Positions 34,936 through 45,565 are shown, counted from the stretch's first letter. The stretch is DNA of 64,000 bases from Pantoea sp. Mb-10 (GCF_021272205.1 NZ_JAJSDX010000006.1:248001-312000), one strand, 5' to 3'. A program made the numbers and translations. The notes: generated by a model not told the origin, from the letters alone.

Positions 34936-35556
34936 CTAATTATCAATCCCAAGCTTATGCTTTATTTTTATTATGTAGTTGTTTAAATCGATGGAACTTT
35001 TGCATTTAAGCTTAAGCATTATATTTTTCCTGTGGTGACATACTGTTTTTGGCAGAATTCTAAAATGTGAAGCAATGTCATTTATTTTTTTATCCATTAA
35101 TAAATGCTGTAGTATCTCCATCTCTTTGTCCGTAAGGCAAATTAATTTACCCGGTTTTGTTTTTAACTCCTCTTTTGTGTTTTCGCCATTGGTGAGCTTG
35201 GTTATAATCTTCAAGGCTAATTCGCAAGTTTTTGTTTTTTTGTTCAAAATAGTTGCTTGCGGGATTTTCTTTCTTACATAATTAACAAGAGCTTCATCTT
35301 CTATGGTTGTTAGTATAATCATGCATTTTGAGCGGAGTGTTTTTCTCAAAGCCATGATATTCTCAAAAGAGCATGGTCTTTTGCGGTTGAATATTAATAA
35401 CTCACTAACAATAACATCAGAATGGTAGATCTTTTCAAAGGCGCTCTCTAAATGGTTATATTGTACCATGTTGACTTCAACATATTTACTTTTGAAGTAG
35501 CATCTAATCCCCTCAGACACCCAAACGTTGTTATCTAAGACAGTTATTTTAAACAT
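34936..35556 (-). CDS. LuxR-family regulator with degenerate receiver
   Basis: A 206-residue protein with an N-terminal receiver-like half and a C-terminal LuxR helix-turn-helix (about 140-198, LTDKEMEILQHLLMDKKIND and KTVCHHRKNIMLKLKCKSS). In the receiver the acidic pocket reads LDNN. The phosphoacceptor position in SDVIVSELLIF has glutamate where aspartate is expected, which may mimic phosphorylation, as in auxiliary RcsB partners. Threonine (ILTTIED) and lysine (ILNKKT) positions are kept. AT-rich, Lys/Ile-rich composition fits an acquired gene. It lies in the fimbrial block and may regulate fimbriae or motility. The 34717-34935 stretch holds no gene. Confidence 0.75.
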   Translation of the reverse strand: MFKITVLDNNVWVSEGIRCYFKSKYVEVNMVQYNHLESAFEKIYHSDVIVSELLIFNRKRPCSFENIMALRKTLRSKCMIILTTIEDEALVNYVRKKIPQATILNKKTKTCELALKIITKLTNGENTKEELKTKPGKLICLTDKEMEILQHLLMDKKINDIASHFRILPKTVCHHRKNIMLKLKCKSSIDLNNYIIKIKHKLGIDN

Positions 35557-35599
35557 TTTTTCATACCCTGCTTAATAGTTAAGTTTTTTTATTTTTGAA

Positions 35600-35818
35600 T
35601 TGACATCTTTCCTGAATGTGCAACGTAAATTCAAGATAGATATTATTATTTATATTTGCTTAGGAGTGTTCTGTATAAGCATGCCTACACAAGCTGTTTC
35701 TTTACCTTTCAAATTTTTATTCTTTTGGTTTTACATTCCATGGTCGGCATTAGAATGTATTCAGGGTGGAGAGTTTGTGGATATTATTTTAAGGATGAAT
35801 ATTTTAATTTTTCCTTAG
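35600..35818 (+). CDS. Doubtful small membrane ORF, 72 residues
   Basis: A hydrophobic ORF (IIIYICLGVFCISM and LPFKFLFFWFYIPWSA) in AT-rich DNA, divergent from the LuxR-type gene. A second frame from 35656 to 35871 also encodes a hydrophobic stretch ending LCFLLGFVFLII, so the two could be halves of a frameshifted membrane protein. There is no clear ribosome site, and AT-rich DNA produces such hydrophobic ORFs by chance. The stretch from 35872 to 36118 contains no gene that I can see. Confidence 0.2.
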   Translation: MTSFLNVQRKFKIDIIIYICLGVFCISMPTQAVSLPFKFLFFWFYIPWSALECIQGGEFVDIILRMNILIFP

Positions 35819-36118
35819 CACCCTTATCATTGCTATGTTTTTTGCTAGGATTTGTTTTTTTAATTATATAACTTTAAGACCACTAGATTACCTTAATGGT
35901 CGCGTGTAATAAAAATATCCGCTAGTTTTATCGCGATAAGTAAGTTTTGAGATGTATCTATTGCTTCAAAAAATATTTTCATGTAGCCTATTACTGTTCA
36001 TCCTAAATATTAATAATTTCGATTTGACTAGTGCCAGGTGGAAAGCCTGCAAGAAAAGAGAAAGCATTTTAAGTGTTTTTGACCTCTGCGAAATGTTTTA
36101 AAATGGCTCTTAAAAAAC

Positions 36119-36295
36119 TTAATTTAGAAGATCTTTCAGAATTTCATTCCTTGCCATATATTTATCGATCAACCCCGCATAACTATTACGAGAGTGGCCA
36201 ACAATATCAAAAAAAAAGCTATAATTCCTCGTTATATCAAGATTAACATTCTTAATTCCGTATATTTTGTTGAAACCATTACACGATATGTGGGA
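36119..36295 (-). pseudogene. C-terminal gene remnant downstream of the sensor kinase
   Basis: A minus-strand frame of 58 residues without a start codon, ending DKYMARNEILKDLLN. It contains NYSFFFDIVGHSRNSYAGLI. The G-H-S stretch recalls tyrosine recombinase C-termini, but the tyrosine spacing is not right, so I do not assign it. A nine-T run within it could be the site of decay. It lies just after the sensor kinase stop on the same strand. Confidence 0.25.
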
Positions 36296-36340
36296 TCAAA
36301 ATAAAATCAGATATTGTCGGTCAATGCTGTAAGTAATGTC

Positions 36341-39300
36341 TTAGTCTGATTCATTATTAAACGTTGCCAAAAAAGCGTCATTGAAAGCCTCAAGCAGACC
36401 TTCTGCTATTGAAATGTTATGGAGTAAAAATTGTTCTTCTTCTTCCATCTCTGCGAGTTCCTCCAATTTTGAACACTGATCACTTAGTTTTTCAACACCT
36501 ATTACACGTAATGTACCTGCCATACGGTGAAACAAACGGTATGCCGATGATAGCTCTTTTGCCATAACGGCCTTACGTGCAGCCTGGAGGTCATTCCGGG
36601 TTTCATAAATGACAGTTTGAATAAATTGTTTACCTTCTTTAGGACTGTCAGGAATATAGGACGCCAAGGTCGCTGAATCTAGCCAGCAACTCAGGTCGCT
36701 CTCCTGTTCAGAGCTAAATTCATAAGTATTAATGGCTTCTGATAGGCTAGAGAGTTTTACCGGTCTGAAAAGACACTGGTTCATGCCTGCGGCCAGACAT
36801 CGCACTCGTTCGGTCTCCTGCGCGTTGGCAGTAATACCAATGATAACCACATTTTGATCTTCCTTTCTAATAAGACGAGTCATTTCTAAACCGTCTAGCT
36901 CTGGCATGCTGCAGTCAGTAATGATAATTTCAGGACGTTTCGCTCGCCAAATTTGCATTCCTTCTACACCATCAGAGGCTGTGAAAGGTTGATGGCCAAG
37001 CAATGTAAGCTGACGTGAGATCAATAGAAGGTTTGCAGGATGATCATCTACTATTAGTATGTTACGGGAGTAATTTAAGGTAGGTAGCGACGAATCAATA
37101 CATTCAGACTGCAAGTAAGCTCGGCTCTGTACAGGTATACATAGTGTAAAAGTGCTACCATGAGTCAGCTTACTTTCAAGAATGAGGGTTCCTTCCATAA
37201 GCGAAGCAATTTCCCGACAAATGGCAAGCCCTAGTCCACTACCGCCCGCAGTCTGGTCTACTGCCTGCTCAAAGCGTTCAAATAAACGTGCTTGATCTTG
37301 CTCAGATATACCGCAGCCAGTGTCTTTTACTATAACTTGAAGTTTATCTTCATTAAGAATGACTTGCACGTGAACCCTGCCCTGCTCTGTAAATTTTACG
37401 GCATTACTTATAAGGTTCGCTATTACCTGCCGAAGACGATTATCGTCAGTATAAATTTCATAGCCATCAGGCATGTCAAGATGCAGTATAATATTTTTCT
37501 GACGTGCCAAACTGCTAAATGCCTGAACGACAGGCCGCACCAGTGCTTCTAGAGAACTCCAGCGAGGGTGCAAAACCATCTTTCCGGATTCAATACGCAC
37601 TATGTCAAGCACGTCACCTATTAATGACATGAGAGTTAAGGCTGACTCATGAGCCACCCGTATAAGCTCAGTGTCGGCCCGTTTTTCCTGCACCTGCAGT
37701 TCCAGCAATCCAATAACAGCACTGAGTGGTGTACGTATTTCATGACTCATCATTGCGAGAAAATGACTTTTAGCCCGGTTAGCATGCTCAGCATCGCATT
37801 GGGACTGCTGTAGGGCAGATTGCATATTGAGGTATTCTGTGACGTCCTGCCACCCTGCAATATAGCCTAGTTCACCTCCACCATCTTCCCCAAAACTTGT
37901 TATCCAGTGACGTATGTTTTGATGCATGCCGCTACACGGCTCAATCATAAATTCAGCCTCCTGTGGGATGCCGTTAACTGGCGGGTTCTGCATGCAGTTC
38001 CTCCACACCTCATGAAGAGGATGGCGGATATCGTATAACGACAAATTCAGATGCTCTGCAGCTTCTCCGCTAAAGCAGCTCTTAAAAGCAACATTACTGT
38101 GAATAATTTCGCCATCTGAGCGAGCAACATATACCGGACGCGGGGGACCATTAATCAATCTGTCACGAAACATAATTTCCTGGCGAAGCTGAGTTTTAGC
38201 GCCTTGCGTACGTCTAACCTGTTGGCGCAGCATTACAGCCCAAATTACTGTAACGATTATGAGTACCAACGCCCCAGCCACACCTGCATAAAACTCTTGA
38301 CGATAAATTTTCCATGTATCGTAACGAACGCCCGGTGTAGATTGCCAATGTGCCAGAACATCAGTAATGATTCTTGGTGGTAAGGACGCTATGGTTTTAT
38401 TTAGTATGCTACGTAGCTCCGGGTCAGCGTGCCGTACACCAAAAACTATAGCTGCATCTGCAACCGGTAGGCCTTGATGAAGATGTAGCTGTCCCCGGTA
38501 TAAGCCCTGCATAATGTAGCGTGCATTTATAAGGGTGGTGAAAGTAGCGTCGGCCTTACCTTGTGCCACCTGCTGTATAGCGAGGGCCGGATTGCCTAAC
38601 CTAAGAATCTGAGCCTGGGGCCATATAGAGGTGAACCAGGAAGACATATTATGGCCGGGAGTTAGAATGGCCCGATCTACATTACCCTTAAACGCACTAC
38701 GGGTAACCATTACCATTGGGGTAAACATAAAAGGAGATGTGAGTAAAAGATCCTTGCTGCGCTCTTGGCTCCAGATCAGCGGCGCTGTCATCATTGCTTC
38801 ACCCCGGTCAAGAGCTTGAGTAAGGTTACGGCTGTCGCTGATATCGATATAGCGAAAATGTAGCCCCGTCCGTAGGCCAATTAGCGATAATAGTTCTGGG
38901 CCAATGCCTGCAAGGCCTCCGTCAGGATTTCTAACAAAAAAAGGAGGATTGAATGCCGATGATACTACAGAAATCTCAGGATGAGCCTCAAGCCAGGCTT
39001 TTTCTTCTGGAGATAGGTTTATAGGCGTATCAATAAAGCGCGGCAAATCATTAGCCTGCCAGCGCGACGCTAATTTCTCTCCGACCGCACTGCTGCGAAG
39101 ATTTGAAATGGCAGCATGCATGGCGTCGCTGAAAAGTAGGTTATGTGCCCCGGTAACTAATTGATAAGGTGTCATAGGAGCCGCTGAAATATCTGAGACC
39201 TCGAGCGTATTAATATAATTGCGTTCAATAAGATACCAAGCCTCTACTGCAGGTAAGGTAACAGCTTCAACAGTACCTTGATCCAATTGAGCCAAGCGTC

Positions 39301-39799
39301 GAGCGGGAATTTCCTCTTGTGTAAATTTAGCTTTCGACACAGGTTTGGCTGCGGTACGGCGAGTTATTACTACTGGATTGGCTTTTTCTATGGTAATAAG
39401 ATCTTCTGCTTTATAGCGAACCGGTACTGTATCACCTGCAGGGCTGAAAACCAGGTCTACTATTTCTGCATCCAGAGCAGCAAAGGCTTCGTCAGCACGA
39501 TTATAGTGCACCACTTTGAGCGTTAAACCCAAGCTATGAGACGCCGTCGAGATAAAGTCTGCCATAAAGCCAGAAAGAAGACCTGAAGGAGAGATTCTGA
39601 CTAATGGTGGGCGAGCAGGACCATAAAGAGCTAACGTCATCTCTCTTTTATGGCCGAGCCAACGCCATTGTGCATCGCTTAGGGACGGCGAAGACACTTC
39701 AGGCGAAGTCAACGGGGAGTAACTGAGTGATGTAGGAGCGGCCCAGAGCAGGTCTGGTAAGAGCAACACCCAAAGAAATAGAAGGTACTTAAGCATCAT
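36341..39799 (-). CDS. BvgS/EvgS-type unorthodox hybrid sensor kinase
   Basis: An 1152-residue inner-membrane phosphorelay kinase. After a signal peptide come two periplasmic SBP_bac_3 (Venus flytrap) domains (about 45-270 and 275-500), a transmembrane helix (about 515-535, VAGALVLIIVTVIWAVML), a PAS domain (about 555-660), HisKA with MMSHEIRTPLSAVIG (His near 686), HATPase_c (NLISNAVKFTEQG, DTGCGISEQ, GGSGLGLAI), a receiver with IIITDCSMPELDG (Asp near 962) and an HPt domain (LFHRMAGTLRVIG, His near 1089). All phosphorelay residues are present. It overlaps its response regulator gene by 4 bp. Ligands of the flytrap domains are unknown; in BvgS nicotinate and sulfate modulate. Confidence 0.9.
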   Translation of the reverse strand: MMLKYLLFLWVLLLPDLLWAAPTSLSYSPLTSPEVSSPSLSDAQWRWLGHKREMTLALYGPARPPLVRISPSGLLSGFMADFISTASHSLGLTLKVVHYNRADEAFAALDAEIVDLVFSPAGDTVPVRYKAEDLITIEKANPVVITRRTAAKPVSKAKFTQEEIPARRLAQLDQGTVEAVTLPAVEAWYLIERNYINTLEVSDISAAPMTPYQLVTGAHNLLFSDAMHAAISNLRSSAVGEKLASRWQANDLPRFIDTPINLSPEEKAWLEAHPEISVVSSAFNPPFFVRNPDGGLAGIGPELLSLIGLRTGLHFRYIDISDSRNLTQALDRGEAMMTAPLIWSQERSKDLLLTSPFMFTPMVMVTRSAFKGNVDRAILTPGHNMSSWFTSIWPQAQILRLGNPALAIQQVAQGKADATFTTLINARYIMQGLYRGQLHLHQGLPVADAAIVFGVRHADPELRSILNKTIASLPPRIITDVLAHWQSTPGVRYDTWKIYRQEFYAGVAGALVLIIVTVIWAVMLRQQVRRTQGAKTQLRQEIMFRDRLINGPPRPVYVARSDGEIIHSNVAFKSCFSGEAAEHLNLSLYDIRHPLHEVWRNCMQNPPVNGIPQEAEFMIEPCSGMHQNIRHWITSFGEDGGGELGYIAGWQDVTEYLNMQSALQQSQCDAEHANRAKSHFLAMMSHEIRTPLSAVIGLLELQVQEKRADTELIRVAHESALTLMSLIGDVLDIVRIESGKMVLHPRWSSLEALVRPVVQAFSSLARQKNIILHLDMPDGYEIYTDDNRLRQVIANLISNAVKFTEQGRVHVQVILNEDKLQVIVKDTGCGISEQDQARLFERFEQAVDQTAGGSGLGLAICREIASLMEGTLILESKLTHGSTFTLCIPVQSRAYLQSECIDSSLPTLNYSRNILIVDDHPANLLLISRQLTLLGHQPFTASDGVEGMQIWRAKRPEIIITDCSMPELDGLEMTRLIRKEDQNVVIIGITANAQETERVRCLAAGMNQCLFRPVKLSSLSEAINTYEFSSEQESDLSCWLDSATLASYIPDSPKEGKQFIQTVIYETRNDLQAARKAVMAKELSSAYRLFHRMAGTLRVIGVEKLSDQCSKLEELAEMEEEEQFLLHNISIAEGLLEAFNDAFLATFNNESD

Positions 39800-40419
39800 G
39801 AAATATTACTACGGCGAATAAACTCAAGCATTTCCATCTGGTTCTTCAGACCAAGTTTCTCCATCAGTCGGGATTTGTATGTACTAACAGTCTTGTTACT
39901 TATTTTCAGCTGCGTTGCAATATCAATGATTTCCTTTCCTCGACCTATCAAACGTAATACTTCAAATTCTCGCTTAGATAGCTGACTTAAAAGATTTGAA
40001 TCGGTTTCACCAATATGGTCATGATAGAGCTCATACATTTTGAACGGGAAGTATCCATAACCGCTAAAAACCACATTAATTGCTTGTGTCAAATCAGTTA
40101 AGTTATTCTGCTTACTTATGAAACCGTTTGCGCCTGCCTTTTTACTTAGGCGAATATAAACGTCAGGATTTTTCCCACTCATAACTATAATTGGAATAGT
40201 GATATCTGAAGAACGCAAGTTTGCAATGGCTTCGATACCATCAATGCCGGGTAAATCTATATCCATGATCAATCCGTCAGGGCAGTGCTGGTTTACAAGC
40301 GAAGCAATGCCATCGCCCACCTCAGCTTCAGCAATGACAATATGTCCTTCTTTTTCCAACAGTAATCGGATGGCAAGGCGTGCTAAGGAATGATCATCAA
40401 CAACGATAAAATTGGCCAT
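39796..40419 (-). CDS. BvgA/EvgA-type response regulator
   Basis: A 207-residue NarL-family regulator with an intact receiver: acidic pair in FIVVDDHSLARLA, phosphoacceptor aspartate in LIMDIDLPGIDG, threonine/serine in IIVMSGKNPD and lysine in FISKQNN. The C-terminal LuxR helix-turn-helix is LSKREFEVLRLIGRGKE to KTVSTYKSRLMEKLG. It is the first gene of the two-gene phosphorelay operon and is divergent from fimA with a 612-bp gap, so direct control of the fimbrial operon is the natural inference. Confidence 0.88.
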   Translation of the reverse strand: MANFIVVDDHSLARLAIRLLLEKEGHIVIAEAEVGDGIASLVNQHCPDGLIMDIDLPGIDGIEAIANLRSSDITIPIIVMSGKNPDVYIRLSKKAGANGFISKQNNLTDLTQAINVVFSGYGYFPFKMYELYHDHIGETDSNLLSQLSKREFEVLRLIGRGKEIIDIATQLKISNKTVSTYKSRLMEKLGLKNQMEMLEFIRRSNIS

Positions 40420-40876
40420 ATCTATTATACCCTGGTTAATAAAAATAAGGAATATTCTTAATCTGGATCATGCAAGATTATTTTTTTATGCATTATTCGT
40501 TCTGAGAGTTTACCTTGAAAACTTCAACCATAAATATCTATTAAAATCAATTACTTGCTTTCTTTGTTCATAATCCCACATAAAAGAAGAATGTGATTGA
40601 TGTTAAGGGTATTTTCAATTTAGCCGTAAACCGAAAAGATACGCAATATCAAAAGTACAAAATCCATCTATGAAGTTAATGTAATAAGACTCTATAAAGA
40701 AGTAACTAATGTCAATTATAGCAGGGTTTTTAATTAGGGCGTAAGCACTATTCTTAAATACCAAATTCAGAATGACCTGAAATTCGATACGCGCTGAGCA
40801 GATTCTTTTTATTTACTAATTAAAACAATAATATAGTTACATTCTAATCTGTGGTTGCTTTAATACAATAAGATTT

Positions 40877-40911
40877 TTCCTACATCCCTACAGGATACTG
40901 TCTGATAGGAA
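40877..40911. promoter_or_regulatory. Inverted repeat TTCCTA...TAGGAA upstream of fimA
   Basis: TTCCTA (40877-40882) and TAGGAA (40906-40911) form an inverted repeat, with an additional TCCCTACAGGA between them. Sequences of the type TTCCTAC/GTAGGAA are known targets of BvgA and EvgA regulators. The element lies about 120 bp before the fimA start. The rest of the 40420-41031 gap is AT-rich without a gene. I saw no pair of long inverted repeats like the fimS switch. Confidence 0.4.
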
Positions 40912-41031
40912 GAACTTTTTTTTTACTATTAAATAAATTTGTTTTCAGGCAATTGGAAATGATTGAAATCTGAAACAACGTCCGTCAAATGACAAGTACA
41001 CGTGTTTTTTTGAAAAAAGGAATGGGAAATA

Positions 41032-41577
41032 ATGAAGTTTAAAAAATCACTTTTAGCAATGTTAGCAGTGCTTGCTGTAAATTCATCAGCAACGCATGCA
41101 GCGACCACAGTTAATGGCGGCACTGTACATTTCAAAGGTGAAGTAGTTAATGCCGCTTGTGCAGTTGACGCAGGCTCAATTGATCAAACCGTTCAGCTTG
41201 GACAGGTTCGTACAGCAAAACTTGGAGCTAGTGGTGATACGGGCACTGCTGTTGGATTTAATATCAAATTGAATGATTGTGACACTACCGTTTCTACTAA
41301 AGCTTCTGTAGCTTTCACTGGTGTTGCAATTGATGGATCAAATCCGACTGTACTGGCATTACAAAACTCGAGTGCAGGTAATGCAACCAACGTAGGTGTT
41401 CAGATTCTAGATAAAACAGGAACCCCTCTTGAACTGGACGGAACATCTTTCAGTGCTGAAAGTACTCTTAACGACGGTACAAATATTATTCCTTTCCAGG
41501 CTCGTTATTATGCGATTGGTGCCTCGACGGCTGGTACAGCTAATGCTGATGCCACATTCAAGGTTCAGTATCAATAA
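41032..41577 (+). CDS. fimA: Major type 1 fimbrial subunit FimA
   Basis: A 181-residue pilin with a Sec signal (cleavage after THAA, about residue 23) and a mature domain that begins with the donor strand [21 protein letters not shown], then cysteines near residues 44 and 82 for the pilin disulfide, and a C-terminal beta-zipper ending KVQYQ with the penultimate tyrosine. AAAAGG lies ahead of the ATG. First gene of fimAICDFGH. It polymerises by donor-strand exchange through FimC and FimD. Confidence 0.93.
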   Translation: MKFKKSLLAMLAVLAVNSSATHAATTVNGGTVHFKGEVVNAACAVDAGSIDQTVQLGQVRTAKLGASGDTGTAVGFNIKLNDCDTTVSTKASVAFTGVAIDGSNPTVLALQNSSAGNATNVGVQILDKTGTPLELDGTSFSAESTLNDGTNIIPFQARYYAIGASTAGTANADATFKVQYQ

Positions 41578-41634
41578 AGGCAGAAGAAAAATTAATGATG
41601 GGCAAGGACGCCCATTTTCAATCGGAGCAAGTAT

Positions 41635-42174
41635 ATGAAAAAAATACCTTTGGGGATTTTTATACTTTTCATATCTTCGTCAGCGTTAGCTGGTAATAAA
41701 TGGAATGTGACTTTACCTGGTGGTTTGATGCGCTTTCAAGGCGAGGTTATTGCTGAAGCGTGCGACGTTGAGACTGGGAATCGGCAAATGATTGTCAACA
41801 TGGGAAGTGTAAGTAGTAATCGCTTTAAATATTTAGGGGATACTGCAAATCCTGTGGCATTTGAAATCAGACTGCAAAACTGCAAACCTGAAGTCAGAAA
41901 CAAAGTATCGGTGTCATTTTGGGCAGCTGCAGATGGTAAAAGCCCTAATGTAATTTCAAATGGTGAAGGAGAGTCCTTTGCGCAAGGTATCGGAATAGGC
42001 ATCTTTGATGATGAAAACAAAATCATACCTATAAACACATTTGAAAGAAATTGGAAAAAAATAAATAAAGGAATAACTACCTTTAACTTTACAGCAAAGT
42101 ATATTGCCACGAGTAAGGTTGTATCAGGCGGGATTGTAAATTCACAGGCTTGGTTTGCATTGACTTACCTATAA
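41635..42174 (+). CDS. fimI: FimI-like minor fimbrial subunit
   Basis: A 179-residue pilin-like protein. The signal peptide ends after SSALA (about 19). The mature part has MRFQGEVIAEACDVETGNR, the second cysteine in LQNCKPEVRN, and an end with FALTYL. Its place between fimA and the chaperone is that of fimI in E. coli, where the product stops assembly or anchors the rod. Spacing of 57 bp to fimA. Confidence 0.85.
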   Translation: MKKIPLGIFILFISSSALAGNKWNVTLPGGLMRFQGEVIAEACDVETGNRQMIVNMGSVSSNRFKYLGDTANPVAFEIRLQNCKPEVRNKVSVSFWAAADGKSPNVISNGEGESFAQGIGIGIFDDENKIIPINTFERNWKKINKGITTFNFTAKYIATSKVVSGGIVNSQAWFALTYL

Positions 42175-42199
42175 TTTTATTATCATGAAAGGTGTTATT

Positions 42200-42904
42200 G
42201 TGATTAAAAAAACATACTTTTACCGTATAGGTAAGATAGTGATGTTATTTATTTTTTCCTTGATGTGCTCTAATGTAAGTTATGCAGGCGTTGCATTAGG
42301 TGCTACACGTGTTATTTATCCCGCTGGGCAAAAACAAGTTCAGTTGCCTGTGACAAATAACGACCACGAAAGCACTTACTTAATACAGTCATGGGTCGAG
42401 GATGCGAATGGTAAAAAAGAAGGTGCTTTTATTGTAACCCCCCCTCTCTTTACAATGAAAGGTAAAAAGGAAAATACCTTACGCATTATAGATGTAACAA
42501 ATGGTCAGCTAGCTAAGGATCGCGAAAGCCTATTTTGGTTAAATGTTAAGGCTATCCCAGCTGTCGACAAGGATTTATTGAAAAGTAACAATCTGCAGAT
42601 CGCGATTGTGAGTAAGATAAAATTAATTTATAGGCCTAGTGATTTGGATTTGCCACCAGAGGAGGCACCAAGCAAAGTAAGGTTCAAAAGAGTAGGTAAT
42701 TTGTTAACTATAATGAACCCTACTCCATATTATTTAACTTTAACAGAAATTAATGCAGGGACTCGTGTGCTGGAAAATGCTTTAGTACCTCCTATGGGTA
42801 AAATACAGATGACAATTCCTGCTGATTCGGGTTCACAGATCACTTATAAAGCTATCAATGATTATGGGGCACTGACACAAAAAATAGTCGGAAAGACAGA
42901 GTAA
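42200..42904 (+). CDS. fimC: FimC-like periplasmic pilus chaperone
   Basis: A PapD-family chaperone of about 234 residues. I place the start at the GTG at 42200, five bases after AAAGGTG; an ATG at 42185 in the same frame has no ribosome site. A signal peptide ends near SYAG. The mature protein has GVALGATRVIYPAGQKQVQL, the conserved Arg, and ESLFWLNVKAIPA, the chaperone signature with the anchoring strand. A lysine in IVSKIKLIYRP is the second anchor for the pilin C-terminus. It holds subunits by donor-strand complementation for delivery to the usher. Confidence 0.92.
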   Translation: MIKKTYFYRIGKIVMLFIFSLMCSNVSYAGVALGATRVIYPAGQKQVQLPVTNNDHESTYLIQSWVEDANGKKEGAFIVTPPLFTMKGKKENTLRIIDVTNGQLAKDRESLFWLNVKAIPAVDKDLLKSNNLQIAIVSKIKLIYRPSDLDLPPEEAPSKVRFKRVGNLLTIMNPTPYYLTLTEINAGTRVLENALVPPMGKIQMTIPADSGSQITYKAINDYGALTQKIVGKTE

Positions 42905-42946
42905 AGCCTAAAACTGCAATGTCTGATTTTTTGTGTTGGAGAGAAT

Positions 42947-45565
42947 ATGTTGCAATCAAACAACTCACTATTAAATATTTATTTTAAAAATATCCAATGT
43001 GCAAATAAGAGTTACTCGCTGGCACCTGTCGCACTAGCAGTATGTCTAGCCTTTTATTCTGAATATGCCGCAGCAGATATTTATTTCAACCCGCGATTTC
43101 TTTCTGATAATCCAGAGGCGGTGGCTGATCTGTCAGCTTTTGAAAAAGGTCAAGAATTACCGGCAGGTAGCTATCGGGTAGACGTATATTTAAATGATGG
43201 CTTTATATCTACGCGTGATATTACCTTCGAAGGTGGCAAAGATGGTCTTGTGCCATGCTTTACGGTAAAAGAATTAAGCAAGATGGGTGTCAATACGGTT
43301 GCACTTAAAAAAGAAAAATCAGCACCCACTGGAAGATGCATGTCTCTGCAAACTTTAGTGCAAAGTGCTACAAGTAAGTTTGATGTTGGGCAACAAAAAT
43401 TATACATAACTATTCCACAAGCTCTGATGAAAAACAGCGCGCGAGGATATATATCTCCAGAATATTGGGATGATGGTATTAACAGTGGGTTGTTAAATTA
43501 TAATTTTACAGCCAATGACATTTCTAATAAAAATGGCAAAGACTCCAGTTATGCATATCTTAATTTACAAAGTGGTGTGAATTTTGGTGCATGGCGATTT
43601 AGGGATAATTCCATTTGGAGTCATACCAGTACTTCTACATCTGAAAGTAAAAATAATAAGTGGCAACATGTTAATAGCTGGCTCGAAAGAGATATAACAT
43701 CTTTTAAATCGAGGGTGATATTAGGTGACAGCTATACAAGTAATGATGTATTCGATGGATTGAATTATAGAGGTGTGCAGCTTCGCTCTGAAGATTCCAT
43801 GTTACCAGATAGTCAGCGTGGTTTTGCACCTGTCGTTCGCGGAATTGCAAAAGGTACAGCAAAAGTTTCTATAAAACAGAATGGCTATGAAATATACCAG
43901 ACTACTGTACCGCCAGGACCTTTTGTAATCGATGATCTAAACGCATCTGGTAATAGTGGAGATCTTCAGGTAACAATAAAAGAAGCAGATGGAAGTAGTC
44001 AGGTATTTAGCCTGCCTTGGTCAACTGTTCCTGTTTTACAACGAGAAGGTTATTCTAAGTATGCCCTTACAGCAGGGGAGTATAGAAGTGGTTCTAGCAA
44101 TCAGGAGAATCCAAAATTCTTCCAGGCTACACTGTTACATGGATTAAAAAAAGGATGGACTGTCTTTGGTGGCGGCCAGTTTGCTGATAGATATACCGCA
44201 TTTAACTTAGGCGTAGGAAAGAACTTAGGCGTATATGGTGCTGTTTCTGCTGATGTAACACAAGCCAAGTCTACCTTGGCTGATAGTAGTTCTCATGAAG
44301 GTCAGTCTATGCGCTTCCTTTATAATAAATCTCTGAATCAGACGGGGACTAGTTTTCAGTTAGTAGGTTATCGCTACTCAACGCAGGGCTATTACACGTT
44401 GGCAGACACAGCCTACCAAAAAATGAATGGCTATAAAGTAGAAACTCAGGATGGGCCTGTTTTTATCGAGCCTAATTTTAGAGATTATTACAACTTAGCC
44501 TACAATAAAAAAGGAAGGTTGCAAATAAGTCTGGCCCAGCAATTAGGGCGTACATCTACCTTATACTTTAGCGGTAGTCACCAAACATATTGGTACACAG
44601 GTAAAAGTGATAAGCAGCTTCAGGTTGGGTTTAACTCTGCTGCTGGCGACGTTAACTGGAGCTTAAACTATAGTCTTGCTCAAAATGCTTGGCAAAATGA
44701 AAAAGATCATCTTTTTTCTTTTAATATAAGCGTTCCATTTAGTCATTGGCTGCGCTCCGATACTAAATCAGTTTGGCGAAATGCAAATGCCAGCTTCAAT
44801 AGTAATAATGATTTTAAAGGGCGGGTTACAAATCTTGCAGGGTTGTATGGAACATTACTGGATGACCAAAACCTGAGTTACAATGTTCAGACCGGAAACA
44901 CAAGCGGTAAACAAAGTGATGCTACAGGATATGCATCTGTTAATTACCGTGGGCCTTATGCTAACGCTAATGCTGGATATAGCACTAATAGTTATTCTAA
45001 GCAGTTTTACTATGGTATTAACGGTGGAATGGTTGTTCATGGTGATGGTGTTACCTTTAGCCAGCCTATCAATGAAACATCTATATTGGTCAAAGCGCCA
45101 GGAGCCAGCAACGTTAAAGTGGAAAATCAGTCTGGTATTAAAACAGATTGGCGGGGTTATGCGGTTATTCCTTATGCAACAGCTTATCGAGAAAATCGTG
45201 TAGCTTTAGATACAAATTCTCTTGCAGATAACCTTGATTTTGATGATGCCGTCTCAAGTTTAGTTCCTACTCATGGTGCCATTGCTCGAGCAAGTTTTAA
45301 ACCAAGGGTAGGAGTAAAATTGTTAGCTAAATTAGAGCGAAACGGGATTCCTCTGCCATTTGGCGCAACAGCAACTTCTGATAGTAATGGAGGGGCAAGT
45401 ATTGTTTCTGATAATGGACAAGTTTACATGAGTGGTATGCCACAATCAGGAACAATCAAAGTTAAATGGGGAAATGATTCTAAATCGAGCTGTGTTGCTA
45501 AATATAATTTACCCAAAGATAGCTTAACTAAGTCTTTAGTTAATATAACAGCCGAATGCATATAG
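42947..45565 (+). CDS. fimD: FimD-like outer-membrane usher
   Basis: An 872-residue usher, the usual size. After a long signal segment (end near YAAA, about residue 43) the N-terminal domain has [20 protein letters not shown], then the 24-strand pore with its plug and the family motif [23 protein letters not shown], and a C-terminal domain with a cysteine pair (SSCVAKYNL and ITAEC). It catalyses subunit exchange and secretes the pilus. A GGAGAGAAT ribosome site precedes the ATG. It is uniformly AT-rich. Confidence 0.95.
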   Translation: MLQSNNSLLNIYFKNIQCANKSYSLAPVALAVCLAFYSEYAAADIYFNPRFLSDNPEAVADLSAFEKGQELPAGSYRVDVYLNDGFISTRDITFEGGKDGLVPCFTVKELSKMGVNTVALKKEKSAPTGRCMSLQTLVQSATSKFDVGQQKLYITIPQALMKNSARGYISPEYWDDGINSGLLNYNFTANDISNKNGKDSSYAYLNLQSGVNFGAWRFRDNSIWSHTSTSTSESKNNKWQHVNSWLERDITSFKSRVILGDSYTSNDVFDGLNYRGVQLRSEDSMLPDSQRGFAPVVRGIAKGTAKVSIKQNGYEIYQTTVPPGPFVIDDLNASGNSGDLQVTIKEADGSSQVFSLPWSTVPVLQREGYSKYALTAGEYRSGSSNQENPKFFQATLLHGLKKGWTVFGGGQFADRYTAFNLGVGKNLGVYGAVSADVTQAKSTLADSSSHEGQSMRFLYNKSLNQTGTSFQLVGYRYSTQGYYTLADTAYQKMNGYKVETQDGPVFIEPNFRDYYNLAYNKKGRLQISLAQQLGRTSTLYFSGSHQTYWYTGKSDKQLQVGFNSAAGDVNWSLNYSLAQNAWQNEKDHLFSFNISVPFSHWLRSDTKSVWRNANASFNSNNDFKGRVTNLAGLYGTLLDDQNLSYNVQTGNTSGKQSDATGYASVNYRGPYANANAGYSTNSYSKQFYYGINGGMVVHGDGVTFSQPINETSILVKAPGASNVKVENQSGIKTDWRGYAVIPYATAYRENRVALDTNSLADNLDFDDAVSSLVPTHGAIARASFKPRVGVKLLAKLERNGIPLPFGATATSDSNGGASIVSDNGQVYMSGMPQSGTIKVKWGNDSKSSCVAKYNLPKDSLTKSLVNITAECI

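Noticed and set aside
36119-36295. Calling the remnant a tyrosine recombinase (FimB/FimE-like)
   Set aside because: There is a GHS stretch, but the nucleophile tyrosine is not at the right distance and the upstream His/Arg boxes are missing.
40420-41031. A fimS-like invertible promoter upstream of fimA
   Set aside because: I looked for paired inverted repeats on both sides of a promoter and for fimB/fimE genes and found only the short TTCCTA/TAGGAA pair.
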